From Cheiracanthium punctorium (Eukaryota; Arthropoda; Arachnida; Araneae; Cheiracanthiidae): a stretch of DNA of 64,000 bases. The notes beneath the pieces are model-generated. The model was not told the origin of the DNA, did not search any database, and worked only from the letters and a program-made list of their open reading frames with translations. The position numbers and the translations under genes were made by a program. Shown piece after piece: positions 24,901 to 39,900 of this stretch; position 1 is the first letter of the stretch, and the number at the start of each line of letters is the position of its first letter. The stretch is taken from positions 124,001-188,000 of the forward strand of contig JAWZYV010012403.1 in the NCBI GenBank assembly GCA_038373885.1, given 5' to 3'.

Positions 24901-27900
24901 GATAATATTAAAAGATGATCACGATATAAAAAGATGATCATAGTTTTGGGAAAAAAGGGGGGGGGTGTAAATGAAGAAATGAAAGGATATTTACTCTACG
25001 CTTTCCATCAATACTTACAGAACATTTATCTAATAAAATATAAAACAAAAGGATTTTTCATCCCTCATAGTTTAATATACAGTTTTATTCTTCTCAGTTG
25101 TAACATAAACCTGTTTATAACTTCATCAATGTCAATTGGTATTTTGCATAATAACATCAATGCTAATTCTGTTAACCTTTCTTGGTTAGCATTGGGTTTC
25201 GGAGAGGTCTTTACGTATTTCAGATTGGAAAAAGATCTTCTCCAGATGTAATGTGAATACACATTAAAATCTTTTAAAAAGTCCTCTGCTGAAGGCAACT
25301 CCTCTCCCCCTTTAAGCAGACACCCCTTGCGTAGGTTTGCCTTAAACACAAACACATATTGCATCAGCATGAAAGGGGCTCCAAAAGCGATGTTCGCCCA
25401 GGGCTCTGATAACCAGTTGCAGTTAAAACAACCTTTTTAACTGCAACTTCCTGACTACATCCAGCTGCTATTCTAAAAACAAAACTTCATGCTCTTCTTC
25501 TTGGAAACTCTACCGACAATTTCCTGATCCTTCTGGTGAAAAACACACACACAAAAAAAAAGAGAGAGAGAGAGAAGAAAGTAGAGATACACTTTTATAT
25601 TTAGGGATCTCAAGTTTAACCGACTTGGATGGAAAATATTATTTGAGTGACAGCAAATAGTTTGGAGTGAAATTTTTGAAGGGGTTTAGCTTCTTCGGGA
25701 GATCACACTAGAAAAAAAAAATTAAAAAATACATAATAATACCTTTAATCCTTCTTCACTGGGTGGATCTTGATTTAAATACCACAGCACATTCATTGAC
25801 AGGGCAGTCTAAAATGTTTTTAAAAAAAGATGTAGAGAATAGTTAAATAAAATAAAATGCTATTTTAAAGGTAATGATAAATTCTCTCTATATTTTTATA
25901 ACATGCAATCACTTAATTAAAAAATAAATAAATTTTTATTTAATTTTACAAGAGTACGTGCAAGAGGATAAACACAAAAAAAATTTATATGCCTTTAAAA
26001 AAAAGTTTTTAAAGTATATTTTTAAGGCTAGCATATACATTGCAGATAGACTAAATATGAAGTAGTGTATACCTTTGTTATTTCAAAATAACTTGCTTAC
26101 CAAGACAAAGAAATAAATAACTCATAGAAAACTTAAGATAAGATGCACTATTTTTGTATGCAGTTACATCACATTTCAATTTTAGCAATTTATCCTGTTG
26201 AAGAACACTTTTAATTGCCGACATAAGAAAATAAACTAATTTATAAATATTGTGTGGATTTTTAAAAGTAAATAAATTAGTGAAAATTTGGAGGAACTCT
26301 ACTTTTAATGTTATTCGTTAACTTTGTCCCTTGCTTTGAATTAAATTTGTAATTATTTTTTATTTTTTAAAAAGTTAATGACAATAAAATAAATTACATT
26401 TTTGTTAATTTTTAGTGTTCTACAATTTATTAAGGAAAAATGAAATTATAAAATTGAGCTTATAACAAACTGCTAATTAAATCTATATAACTAAAATAAG
26501 ATTTGTCTATGCATTACATGAAATGTAAAAACTTAGTGCTTTCTATTTATTTTAAACATCTGTGAGCCCAAAATAACCCTTAAAAAATATACGTGTGATC
26601 CCCCCCCCCCCTCACATCACTTAAAATTGTTAAGGCAAATTACCATATTTACCCACGTATAAGTCAAAAAATTTTGGACAAAAAAAAAGGGGGGGCTTTA
26701 AAGTGGGGAGGTCAACTTATACGAGGGTCCTTAATTTTTTCTTTTAATCAGAAGTAAAAAATGCCGTTTTGAAAGACAAGTGTTCTGTTCCTGCATTCCA
26801 TTGCAATGACGTCGATTTCCATACTAGGAAGAATGTAGCGATACAGAGATTGAAAACGTGTATCATGATGAGCCGATGCCGACAAAGGAATTTTGTCAAT
26901 TGTTTGGCAAGTCCAATACTGAATCCGATCTTGAATCAGTTTAATTTTGTATATTACTACTTTATCCTATTAGTTCTGTCATATTATTGATATTAATTAT
27001 CAGTTTAATTATGTATATTACTTTTATATATTATTATCTTTATTATTGTACATTGAGTATTTTTCTTTTCCCAGATGATTTTGAATAAATGTATTTTTTT
27101 TTTAATGAAATTTCTTGATCGGGAAATTGGGGGATCAACTTACATGCGGGATTTTAAAAAATTTAAATCTCTTGATCGGGAAAGTGGGGGTTGACTTATA
27201 TGCAGAATTGAACTAAACGCAGGTAAATACTGTAAATGAAATTTGGTAACAAAATAGATGGTTACACATGGTCTCATAAAAGTTACTTTACATATACATT
27301 AGAAAAAGGCAGCTCACAACACTGAGTTTTCACTTTCCTGCCTGAATGGGAGACTGGTGTTTTTTGCAGCTGAAGGAAAATGGACCCTTTATACCTCCAG
27401 CAACCATGTACTGTATCATTTTTGCATAAATATATAACTTAAACAAAACCTAGAAAACACCAATCAGGTAGCCCAACAATCAATGAAGACTGTTTATCAT
27501 AACCACTACTGTATCTTTTGTTTCTTTAACACATGGACAGAGTACATCTTTAATAGCATGCACCAACTGAAAATCAAAACCTCAATAATCAAGTAGAATG
27601 TTTACAAATTATCAGTGAGTCATGAGTAACCCACTCCAAAGTGAAAATTTTCTACCAACCATGGTGGATGGTAAGGCTAATTTTTTACCAGCCAGTTGGA
27701 ATAATCTACAAGCCAATCCATAATGAAAGATGGAACAACAGTTTAAATTTGTTGCTGTCTGTTGAGTGTCACTCACCATTGTGGCTTATGGATCTAAATT
27801 TTTACCAGTCAGTAAGAGAGTTTTTAATCACCATTCAATGAGTAGTGGCTAACATTTCCATAGATTAGTCAGGAGTTGGGAAGCAATTTCATTAAAGTAG

Positions 27901-30900
27901 ACTTACCAATTTCTGTTGACAGTTAATGACATTTAGCCGAGTCCATTCAACAGCAATATCATATCTTTCAATTGAACTAAGGAAATCGAAAATTCTTGAC
28001 TGATCCCAGACTGAGCAATCAGCAACTTCTTGCCAGTTATTAAAAACATACACACAATCCTTAACCTCAGAACTCCCATAAATTTCAGATGCATCTACTA
28101 TCTAAAAAAAAAAAAAAAAAATCCCATAAAGAACTTTTATAAAGCTTTACACCTAGATACAATCAACAATTCATGTAAAATTATATTTCCTAGTTTTACA
28201 AAAACAAAATGAAAAGATATGGATAGAAAATTTCAATACAGAATTTTTGAGAGTTGTTTATTTGTAAGAAAACAGGCATTTAATGGCCATAAAGTTCCCC
28301 CAAAACAAGATTTTAAATTAGTTTATCATAACCATAACAAAGAAAATATAAGCATGTGGATAGCATAAAATAAAAGTATAAGGAATTTTTAAAAATACAC
28401 ATTGGCATATTTAAGTACCGCAAATACACAGTCTAGTCAGATTAATGTGACCACCACTACCTACTTTTAACGTCAATGTGAAATAACCAATCACAGAAGG
28501 CAGGTGAGAACACATTGCAGTGGAGCATATATAAAGGTTGTCTGAGGGAATCTGAAAGCATTGCAATTGTTGGAGTAATGCAAAAAGGGAGTGATTTATC
28601 CAACATCCAAAAAGGCATAATCATTGGCTTTTGAGCAAAGGGTGGAAGCATTTTCTAAACAGCTGATTTTGTAAACTGTTTGCAAGCCATAGTGGTAAAA
28701 GTATGCGTGCGTGGCAAAAAATCAGTAACATGGCAAATGTGGTGCACCACAGGCCATAGATGACAGAGATGAAAAACAACAGTGAAGATGCCTTCAGGAG
28801 AATAGACGTGCAGCCGTTGAGCAACTGACCACTCAGATGAAACAAAGGGCTACCAATAGTGTCCCCTCAATGATGGTTCAGTGAATGTTGCTCATATGGG
28901 CTTTCGCAGCAGACGCCTTGTTAATGCACTTATGCTGACTGCTATTCATTGACGACGGAGGCTAGAATTTGCAATCCAGTATCGCAACTGGACATCCACT
29001 GAGTGGCAACAAGTGGGTTTTTCGAATGAATCACATTTTATGCTCCAATGGACAGATGGATATTGGTGTATACAGCGTGAAACATCTGAAAGCAAACACC
29101 CTGCAACAACTGCTGGAAGGGTTCAAGCTGGAGGAGGGAGCATTATACTCCGGGGTAACGGGTTTATGGCATTCTCTGGGTCATCATTGTGGAAGGCATG
29201 ATGGATCAACACAAGTATGCATCTATCCTTGCAAACCATGTCCACTCCTACATGCAAATTGTTTTTCCTCAGGATGATGGCATCTACCAGCAGGACAATG
29301 GGAGATGTCATACAGCTCTCAGTGTACAAATGTGATTCAAAGACCACGGGATAAGTTTACCATACCTCCCTGGCCAGCAAATTCCCAGACTTAAACCTAA
29401 TCGGGAGTCTGGGGAGGGGGGGCACCTCGATTGGATTCTTCATGCCATGGATCCTCAAATGAGTGACATAGCACAGATGGCCATGGCACTGGAGTAGGAA
29501 TGGCTGAACATCTCAATGAACACATTCATAAACCTAACTCACTCTGAAAAAACACTCAAAATACTGGTGTTAAACGATAAAGTAATTAAAAAACTTTGTA
29601 AAAAACACACATAAGAAGTAAAAAGAAAGAGGATACGTGTTTTCCAATGAAAATTTTTACTTCTTATGTGTGTTTTTTACAAAGTTTTTTAATTACTCTA
29701 ACTCACTCTCTTCCAGCATGTCTCACAGCAATCTGCTTTGCAAAAGGTGCTAATTCTGGCTTTTGCTAGACATTCTAAACTACACAGTCTTCTAAACTAC
29801 ACATCTCTAAACCACACAGTCCAGTCACATTAATGTGACTGGACTGTGTAGTTTAGAATAATTAATACAGCAATGTTTGAGGCTACTTGACAATAATTCA
29901 AACATTTTGTAATAACAGCAATACTAATAACATCAAAGTAAAAATTCTAAGCTTTTGTGAGTGTGCATGTGAGCATGTGTATATGCAAATTCAATTTTGA
30001 AATATTTGTCTGATAGTTCAAATTCTGAAAGACAGAATTATTTAGAATAGAACAGACATTTAAAAGATTATAAAGAAAAGAAAAGATATGCATTTGAACT
30101 TACCTTTTTATATAAATTTATTTCTCTTAGCTTATTTTTCAAAGCTAGATGAATATCTGGGAAATTATAAAGTCTGCTATCAGACAAGCAATATTTTAAA
30201 GTTTTTAAGGCAGAATGCAGCTCCCACTTATGGATATTTTTTAGTACAACATTGGCTCGACAAACTGGGTCCAAGATTCGTAATGCATGATTTGAAGGTA
30301 CAGAATCATTAGCAGAAATATTAATACTTGAAACATGTTCCAATATCATTTGCTTAGCAAGAATTAAATTACTTTCCTTTTGACTGCAATATTCCAAATA
30401 TACATCGAGACAAAATAATGCTTGCTGCCATATATTTTTAGAAAGGCAGAATTCAACTTGCTGTGTAAAAAATGTTCTATCTGGGCAAGGACTCAATGCA
30501 CACTTAAACCACAAGTATTTATCATCTGAAGACATATTTAGCTCATTATAATGTCTCAGTAGGTTGAATATTGGAAGGTTGATATTTAAATCAATAAGGT
30601 ACTGCGATGGATTTTCATTCATAATAATTCCATAAAGATCAGTCAAAAGTGAACACTTTTCTTTCAAATAATTTATGATAAATGGTTGAGGATCCATTAA
30701 AACAACTTTCTTTTTTTCTAAGTGAGCAGCATCTGATTTATAATAATCTAACATGACACCAAATTGTATCGAAGAATTTTTAAATTTGACAGTGAAGGGT
30801 AATTGCTTTCTCCCCGAGGAATCTGTAAAGAAATTGATAAATTTAAATGATTACAAAATGTAAACAAAGTACATTACCAAAATAAAATAGTATACCAACT

Positions 30901-33900
30901 AAAAACATTAATATTATAACTGCACTTTACAAGAGGTATTACAAAATACTTATAAAATTGAAAAAAGTTCTTAAAATTAACTTCTGATAAGATTATTCAA
31001 AGTTACAGCTCCAAGCAGTGCATTTGTTTTTGTTTAATCAATGGTAGATTGCATTTTTTATCCAGAAAGTATTTATAAAATAAATTTTAAACTGGAGTTG
31101 GCCCCCACCATGACCAAGTAGATAAGATACTGAACATGGTAGATAGCTGAAGTATGAAGGTCCAAGGTTCTGGCCTACCACACAGCTGTTGATCTGATGG
31201 CCCAGAGTTTGAGCAGTTTTCACCAGACGAATGAGAATATGCACTAGAACTCTTTAAAAAGCCCTCTGCCCAAGGTATCCCCACTTAGGCAGATAGACCT
31301 CAAGTTGTAGGTAGTGTAGTGGCTTACGAACCATTCTATCATGCCTTAGGTCCAGGTTCGAATCCTGGCTCTGGCATGGATGTTAACTTGTCCGTCCCTT
31401 CATAGGGGGTAACGCTGGCCACCCACTAGGTAAAATGGCCAGAGTAACTTTTGGCAGTTGTAGTGAGCAAAGCCTAATCGGCAAGTGCCCGTCCGTTGAA
31501 AAAAGCTTTGTCTTATATATCTATAAACACATTAAACCGTGTGGGACTTGCACAATGGTCTAATAACTTTTCTCCAGTAAACTGTGATTATACCTCACAG
31601 AATGATTGTTGAATGTTTATAATTTTTGGCTGCTTTAAATGAAGTTATTTATATTTTAATTTTCTTTAACGGAAGTATAATAGGTGGTTTTTATCAACCA
31701 ATGAAAATTTTTATTAGTTAATTGTACACATACTGTTAATAACAACATTTTTAGCTCTAACTTTTAAAGTCTTAAAAAATTTTCATTGAATTCTCACAAA
31801 AGTCTTACCTATATTTTCACTAAAATTGTATGCAGAATCTTCAGACAATAATTCTTGAAACTTTTCAGAGAGATGCGATCTCACAAGTGATGGTAGTAAA
31901 TTAATCAAACCTTCATAAGGAGCTTTTTCCAAACAGGTATCATCATCTTTTGAGAAATCTAAAGAATGCCATTCTAATAACTGTGGAAGTACAATCTTTT
32001 GAGGGATACAAAGGAAAGGAAAAAAAAAATAAGCACAACTTAAACAGAAAATAAATTTAAATAATATGTATTACAAATATATTCAGAATAAACAAATATG
32101 AATAGTCAACTAGAGTTATCTAAAAATTAAATATACGTTTACAATACTAATATTATCTTCAGGTAACTTTATTCAATCCTAATGAAGAAGTGCATGAGAA
32201 AAAAAATAAATAAATAAAAATAAAGCAATGAAGCTGCATTAATACATTACAAATGTCCTGTTTATGAAATAAAACAAATTAAATTTTAATGCATAGACAA
32301 ACAAATTGTTGGATAACCATTAAAAGAACAAGAACTATAGATATAATTTACTTAGCTTACAGATATATTATCTGAAACAGCTAAGTTGTACACATTCATT
32401 TTTGTTTATAAGGAAACTTTTTAGTTAATTCACATTAAATGATCAGTTATTATTTTGTGCTTTAAAAGATGCAAAAAATACTTGCCAAATCATCCTTTAC
32501 ATCAATATGAATAGTAAAATCAAAATAATCTTGCATAGCTTTTTCCAGGATATCATCAATGTCTTCACTATACATCACCTAAAATTAATTTTAAAATAAA
32601 ATTACCTAATATCAGACCAATAATTCTACTAATATGTAAATTTCAATGTTTGTAGTATGTTTGTTATTCTTTCATGCTGAAACGGTTTGACAGACTTGGA
32701 TGAAATTTTGAATAAAACAGTTAAAATCCTGGATTAACATAGAGGTTTTTTTTATCACGCAAAAAAAAAAAAACACTGTTCCAGTAATATACAACAAACT
32801 ATCATTTATTAAATAAATAAAAAAATAAAAGAATACAATAGAGTTTTTATTTTACAGAGATGTCGGCAGATGGTGCAAACTTCATTACTTGTAGATTACA
32901 TAGTGTTTAATAAATAAAACATCAGATTTTCTTTTCGCAGGCGATTTTGAAAAATTGTTAGATGGTTTCATTTTATGTTATGAAATCTAACTGAATGAGT
33001 CACATGACAAACCACCCGCATGCTTTTTTTTTTCACGGCATGCAAAAATACCTTTTCTAACAAGTAGATCTGCAGTATTTAATATACATTTGTAAGAAAC
33101 CCACTGTGTCACATGACCGATGCTCTATCATCGTTAAATGATGCGAAAATAATGACTAAACCTCATTTTATCATCTGCTACGCCTGATTTTGATAAACAA
33201 TACAGTTGAACTGAATAAGCTTTTGAAACTTTCATTCAGTTCGAATTGTGCATTTTTCCCCCATTTTATTTCTATTGTATTACATCCAGAAAAAAGATGT
33301 TAGAAATATCAATTTTAATTCTGTCTAATCACACTCATGAATAATGATACACTTTCCAACTTAATGGAATAAGGAAAGAAAATAGGGAAGATGCATGGAT
33401 TATGATATGCTTTTGATATATAGCACTTTAGTGCGTATTTAACATCTGAAAGTGCTTCAGATTTTCTTGCTTTTTTTCTTTTCTTTCTATTTTTCGATAT
33501 TCTGAAAAAATGGCCAATATACCCAGAAGCTCTTCAGAATTAATATAGGACAACAATAATTGGCGTATATTAATTCTGCCCTCTTACTTCTCACCTCTTA
33601 TTTGTACCTTTTTGTAGGTTTTTATCATTAAGCCATCTTATTTTTGTAACCATGGGCAGCCAGACATGATTGGCAAGGTAAGCATCGCATCGGGGTGCCA
33701 TCTTCGAAGGGGTGGCATCTTGAACTCAAAAACAAAGTAGAGCATAAAGGGGGAATCTTTGTTAGCAGGGAGCACCACTTACCCTAGGGCAGCCCCTGTT
33801 TGTTACCATCTTAATTTTAAATTCTATTCAAAATCTGAGAGATTTCAGAGCCAAGGAAGCCAGTGAGAAACAGGATTCTCTCCAAGCAAGGTTTATTAAG

Positions 33901-36900
33901 ATGGTGAACTAACGGGCTGCCAGAGGTGGCTAATATGTTGATATAACTAGCCATGTCACAGTAAGAAAAGTATATTTCAACAGTATAGTAAACACTAGGG
34001 TGATTCATAAAATTCAAGTTTTAATTTTTTTGACTCTCAACCCATAATATCATTCTATCTACTATATGAATTGGTTATTAATTTCAGAATTTTTTATTGA
34101 TATTTAGGGGTCGCTACCAACCCTCAAAGTTTAAAAATTAACTGCAATAATGCACTTTTGGGTCTACATGCCTTCTTCTCTTCTCTACTTCCGGCCACCC
34201 CTATATGAAGCAAGTACCCTAGATGAAGCATCAATACTTTGAGCACCTCCCACTGCAGGAGGGGGTTGAAAAAAGAAAGAAAACATTTTATGCGTATGAC
34301 AATTCAGATTAGTTAGCTGGACTGATATTTACAACATAAACAATCCTGCTTTTTACCCAAAGATACAATCATTGCATTCCAAAGTGGTTGTGTTCGCTCG
34401 TGAATGCGACTTACTTTCGTTTTTTTTGTTTAGTGTTGTAATATTTTTCATATAATGGCTTCAGATGTTATAAAAACAAGAAAAAGAAATGAAATATGGT
34501 TAATCGGACACACTTGCTCAGAATTAGTGCAAACAAGATTACCCTCAGTGCAAGAAGTAATGCGTTTATTTTTTCACTATAAAAATGTAATGAAAAAAGT
34601 AAATAGAGAATCAGCGTCATTAACTGCTGGTGGTGTGATGACTATATGGGAAAAATCAAGTATTCCCACCAAGGAAAAGCAACATGTTATCACAAAAATA
34701 CTCAAATATCTCAAGGAATGGCAGAATTAAAAAAAAAAAAGAAAGAAAGAAATTAAGGCAAACCGTTCAGCAGCAATCAAAGATAAAGAAAACAAGTGGC
34801 AATCAAATTTAAATGTTCTGTTTGATATAGCTCACTATAATGCTCTAAATATAATGACTATTGACGAAGATTAGCAATTTCTTTTGAACCAAAGAAAAAT
34901 GAGCCGTCCTGGACGAATCGGTAAGATTGATAAACAGTGTGCTGGAAAATTTGCTAAACAATTAGAAAAAGAAGTTAAGTTGGAAAAAATGAAAGAAAAA
35001 AAAGCAATAAATAGACTAACTGAGAAATACGATTTATTGTCATCTTCAGCTACTTCTTCTACAGAGGACAGAAGGGATAGTGACATGAGTCAAAGTCGTC
35101 CTCCTAAGCCAGGACCATCTTCAAGCAAAGATTTTCGATACCAAGGAAACGAGGCCGAAAAACAATCCTAGATTCTAATTTGGCAACTAGTCTCGATGTC
35201 ACTAAATTGTTGCTAAGCTTCCAGATGGCAAAGGAGAAACCATGGTGTCTGCTATTTTCGAGACAATTTCATCGTGGAACTTATGTGATAAAATAAGATG
35301 TATGTGCTTCGACACAACGGCATCTAATACTGGGCGAATAAACGGAGCCTGTATTCTTTTGGAACAAAAAATGCAAAAGGAATTGATTTGGCTCCCTTGT
35401 CGGCACCACATCTTAGAAATCGTACAGGAAGTTGTCGTAGTATCAGCTATTGGACCATCCAGCGGTCCTGAAATTATAATTTTCAAAAAAATTAAGAGCC
35501 GTTGGACAAAAATAAATCAGGAAGACTTCAAAACTGCGATTTTTGAACCATCTACTTGGAATTGCGTTCAAACTGCTGCGACCGATATAATTACTTTTGC
35601 TCAGAATCAACTACAACAATTTCAGCCTCGTGACGATTACAATGAGCGTCTTCATTTAATCATTATTTTTTTAGGAGGGATTCCTGAAAGCGGTATCTCA
35701 TTCAAAGCCCCTTCTGGAATGCATCGTGCGCGTTGGATGGCGAAAGCTGTATATGCATTGAAAATGTTTCTATTTAAGCACCAGCTTAAGATCACAATTA
35801 AAGAAGCTAAGGCCATTACGGATATCTGCATATTTATTGTACTTGTCTATGCAAAATACAGGTTTACAGCACCAGTGGCTTATATGGCACCTGAAAATGA
35901 CCTGCAGATTTTGAAGGACATAGTTGAGTTCAAAAAACATGATACAGTTTTAGCCAAAGTCGCCGTGAAAAAGATGTTGGGTCATCTTTGGTATCTTTCT
36001 GAAGAACTGGTTGCTTTAGCTTTTTTTGATAAACGGATTTCTAGTGAAACAAAACTCAGAATGATTTTATCACTGAATAACGAAAGTTCGGAAAACAGTC
36101 CTAAAAAGGCATCTTTGAGGTATGATGCAATCAAAATATCGAAGATTTCGTTACAACAAATACAATGAAATTTTTCAGCATGACTGGGATTTCATGCGAG
36201 TTCATACAAAAAGATCCTGAGCTGTGGGAAGAAGAAGAAAGCGGCAGGTCAGCTAAAGAAATGAGTCGTTAATGATATAGCTGAACAAGGTGTTGCTTTG
36301 ATGGAAGAATACAACAAATTACATACGAACGATGAAGAGCAGAAACAGTACTTGATGTTGTTAGTTAAGAATTATAGACAGAAAAACCCCAACGTCAATA
36401 AGGCAAATTTTATATATCATTTTTTCTTCCTTTCTGCTTCCAGGTTTCAACACTGTTATTTAGTATTTTCGTTCACAAAACTATATTCTGGTTGTAATAA
36501 ATTTTTATTTAAAAATTTATTGTTTTTGCTTCATTTCTCATATTTCAAAATTCGGTAGCGACCCTTAAATATCAATTAAAATTTTTTTTTTAAATACTGG
36601 TATGTTTTCTAGTGGAATAGACCAGTTTTAGAGGTTGAGAGTTAAAAAAAAGGGAAGAAATTTTTTTGGGGTCTTTTATGAATCACCCTAGTAAACACAC
36701 TTTCCTTACTATGGAAAAGATGTATTTTTAGACATGGAAAATGAAAAATGTTGACTTTAAAATTATAAAAATAAATTAAAAACTATTTTCCCCCTTTCTA
36801 AAGACCTAATTATAAAGGAGATTTAAGTTACTTTCACTAAGGATCCAAAAAGGTAAACCTATTATTATCAGATTTAGATATAAGCAAAAACACATAAAAC

Positions 36901-39900
36901 TAGAGCACCTGCTCATATATCCAACCATTATGTAAAAAATGAAGAAAGATCAATACAATCACTTATACAATAAATAGTATAATATTTACAAACACATTAA
37001 TCTAGGTCAAGTCTACTGAATAAATAAATATACCCTGGAAAAGGGGTGTTGGAGAATGTTTTATAAATATTAGGTATACTGGAAAGTAAAAGTTTTTTCA
37101 ATGTTAAATTCAAAGAAACAAATTTTTAGCAAGTTTTTAATGACAAAGCAATTATGCTTAAACTATGGATTTCCATGTTGCATTTTAAAGCAAGAATTTT
37201 ACAGCAAGTTTTTGACAAACAATAAATGAAAATCTCATTAATATTATTTAAATGCAGTTGGTGAAGGAACCATAGAAATAAAATGATTAATACGAGAATG
37301 ATAGATCAGGGTTTTACTGTATTAGATTCAGTAGTTTTTGTTTGGTGAAATATTGGCATAGGGAAAAACAACATTACTTTTTGGTCCTCTAATATAGAAT
37401 GCTTGAAAAATGCATGTACTTTTAGTTTCTGAATACAAGATAATTTATTTTGAACAAATGCATCCTTGTAAAAAGCAGATAAATTTTCTTAATTCGTTTT
37501 CTGTATAACACATGTTTCTGTGTGCTTTAATCTTATTTAGTATAAAGTGATTTATTTTAAGGAGGGAAAATCCATACTTGTAACTTTGGAGAATGTTGCA
37601 AACATTCAGTGAGAACAAAAAGAAGTCTTGGTTCAACAACAGGCATGTACTTTTTCCATATTTCTTTTTTGTCATCTGTAATATAATAAAACACAAAGTA
37701 CAACAGCACATTCACATAATTTGTAATGAATAAATAAGATCAAATAAATACATCCATAACTAATGAGCAGCAAATACTATACAATAGTTCAAAGAGAAAC
37801 AAAGTTAAACATAAATGTAACAAAAATAAACTTAAATGAGAAGAAATTATGTTTTGAAACTATTCAAAAAATAAAACCTTCTGACAAATTATTTCTCAAA
37901 ACCATTTGTCATGAACAAAAAATCAGGTATTTTGCAAAATAAAGAAACAATAATAATTATTATTGATGAAAAAGAAAAATACACAGTATTATAAAAATTT
38001 TTAATGAATATATATATGAATAATTTATTACATATGTGAAAAACTTTGAGTAGTTACACACATGCACATTAGGGTGTAGTGAAAAAAAAACTTTTTTTTA
38101 ATTTCAAAATCCAATAGTGACCAAAACTTGCGTTTTGTATTGAAAAAGAAAAATGCAGAATTTCAAAATTTTTTAAATATATCTTGAGGGTCCACTATTG
38201 CACCAAAGTATCACGAAAATTCGAAAAATTGAGTATTTTAGCATTATTTATAAGATAAAAATAAATGTTTTTTAAAATCCAATTTTGATAAAAATTTGAG
38301 TTAAATGCTATTTAATGGCCGTGCAAAATTTAGAATTGTCAGAAAATATCCTGAGGCTCCACTGCAGGGAACAGTGAAGTACAAACAGAGGGAAAAAATC
38401 TCTTACAAATAATTGCTTACCTGAAAATGGTTTTAATAGTTTGAAAAAGTACTTATAAAAGGAAAGAAAAATTGTGAAGGTTTAACAGTTATTTAGAATG
38501 TCACATTTTTTTTACGGCATGGCATTTTGAAATTTATTCTAACGGCATTATTTTGAAAATGTCAAAAAATTGCGATTGTAATTCTATCCTTTTGATTTCC
38601 ATGAATTCATCATTCCTGATTTATGAAATAAGTGGTGGTGAAGTAATTTGGATATGAGGGCATTTCCAATCAATCAAATCAATATAATCCTGCACCTAGA
38701 AATTCAGCATTGGAATATTGTAATCTCTTACATTTTGGATTTTGGGTTGTTCTCGGGCTTTCAAATTCTACGAGCTGACCGCTCTTGGATGTGTGTTCTC
38801 TTGTCTGACAGCATAGACAAAAGAATGTTTTCAGCGTGGGCGAAGGACCTATTTCGCTGAATAACAGGATCTATCACTGACATAAGTTCTTCACTAAGGT
38901 ATGGGGACAGCTTGATCATACGCTATAAGTGGATAGCTCCACTTATGCATGATGGAGATGCCTTTATCATAAACCAAACTGGGCAATATACTTTGGCAGT
39001 GTAGGATGTTATTGCTATGAGATCATGGATTTGGCTCAGCAAGGTATAAGTGCAAAATTCAGTTAGCTGTGGAATAGGAACAAACTTAACAGGCAATTGT
39101 TCACAATTTTTCAGGTTTTTTTTTTTTTTTCGACCGTACTAGAAAAGCCTCATAGTCTAACAGTAGGCCCATCTATAGGTTCTATTGAGTGCCTGAGCAG
39201 CAGCTCATTTGCATGGAACAGGCAAATTAGCCATTGCAGTGGCTTTTGAAGCTCTCTTTCCATCAGTTTGATGACACCACCTTTACGTCCGGGGTTGACT
39301 ACTGTGCCATCACATCCAACAGTATGTAACATGTCGGTGTTAATGTTTTTCTTTATAAGATGATTCATAATGGTGTCTTTAATAGCTGCTGCTGTACCAC
39401 TTGCAAGAGAAACATGACCCAAGTATATGTCATGAGGCTGATTTATCTAGAGACACATGCTCTTCCATAATTGTTTCTCAATTATAGACTTCTCCTCTTT
39501 TCTCCATAGAAAGTGTAGAATATTTTCTACCATAAAAAAAATAATACCCCAGACATACTTTCTTCATTCTTGTCTTGCAGATTTTTGCGAGTTTCCGTCT
39601 TTCTCATGTAACCTTGCTTGAATCCATAACATTTGCCATCATATCTTCAGATATTATACCCACGTCCTTCAATACCGCTGAAGCAATCATTGCTGCTAAC
39701 CTGTCAGAAACAGAAAACTGATCACAAGCCTTTGGAAATGTAGGCAACCTAACTCATGTTTGCGAGGTGCTGTTTTTTTTCCCTGGTAGATGTAATCAGG
39801 ATCAGTTGCGTTATGAAAGTTATTGTCCGAAATTTCATCTTCATCAAAATTTTCTGCTGAATACTAATAATCGATTTTTGACATTTTTTCAAGACGACTT

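Larger units (their letters stand above)
30823..31808. other. Intron 15, with SINE-like repeats
   Basis: Contains the two adjacent tRNA-related repeats at 31100-31545; the rest is AT-rich without features. Confidence 0.45.

Noticed and set aside
24934..25370. Opposing 105- and 101-codon frames
   Set aside because: Both cover a repeat fragment and each other, with no family resemblance.
37445..37711. 88-codon minus frame over exon 13
   Set aside because: Wrong frame; the in-phase reading between exons 12 and 14 uses another frame of the same bases.
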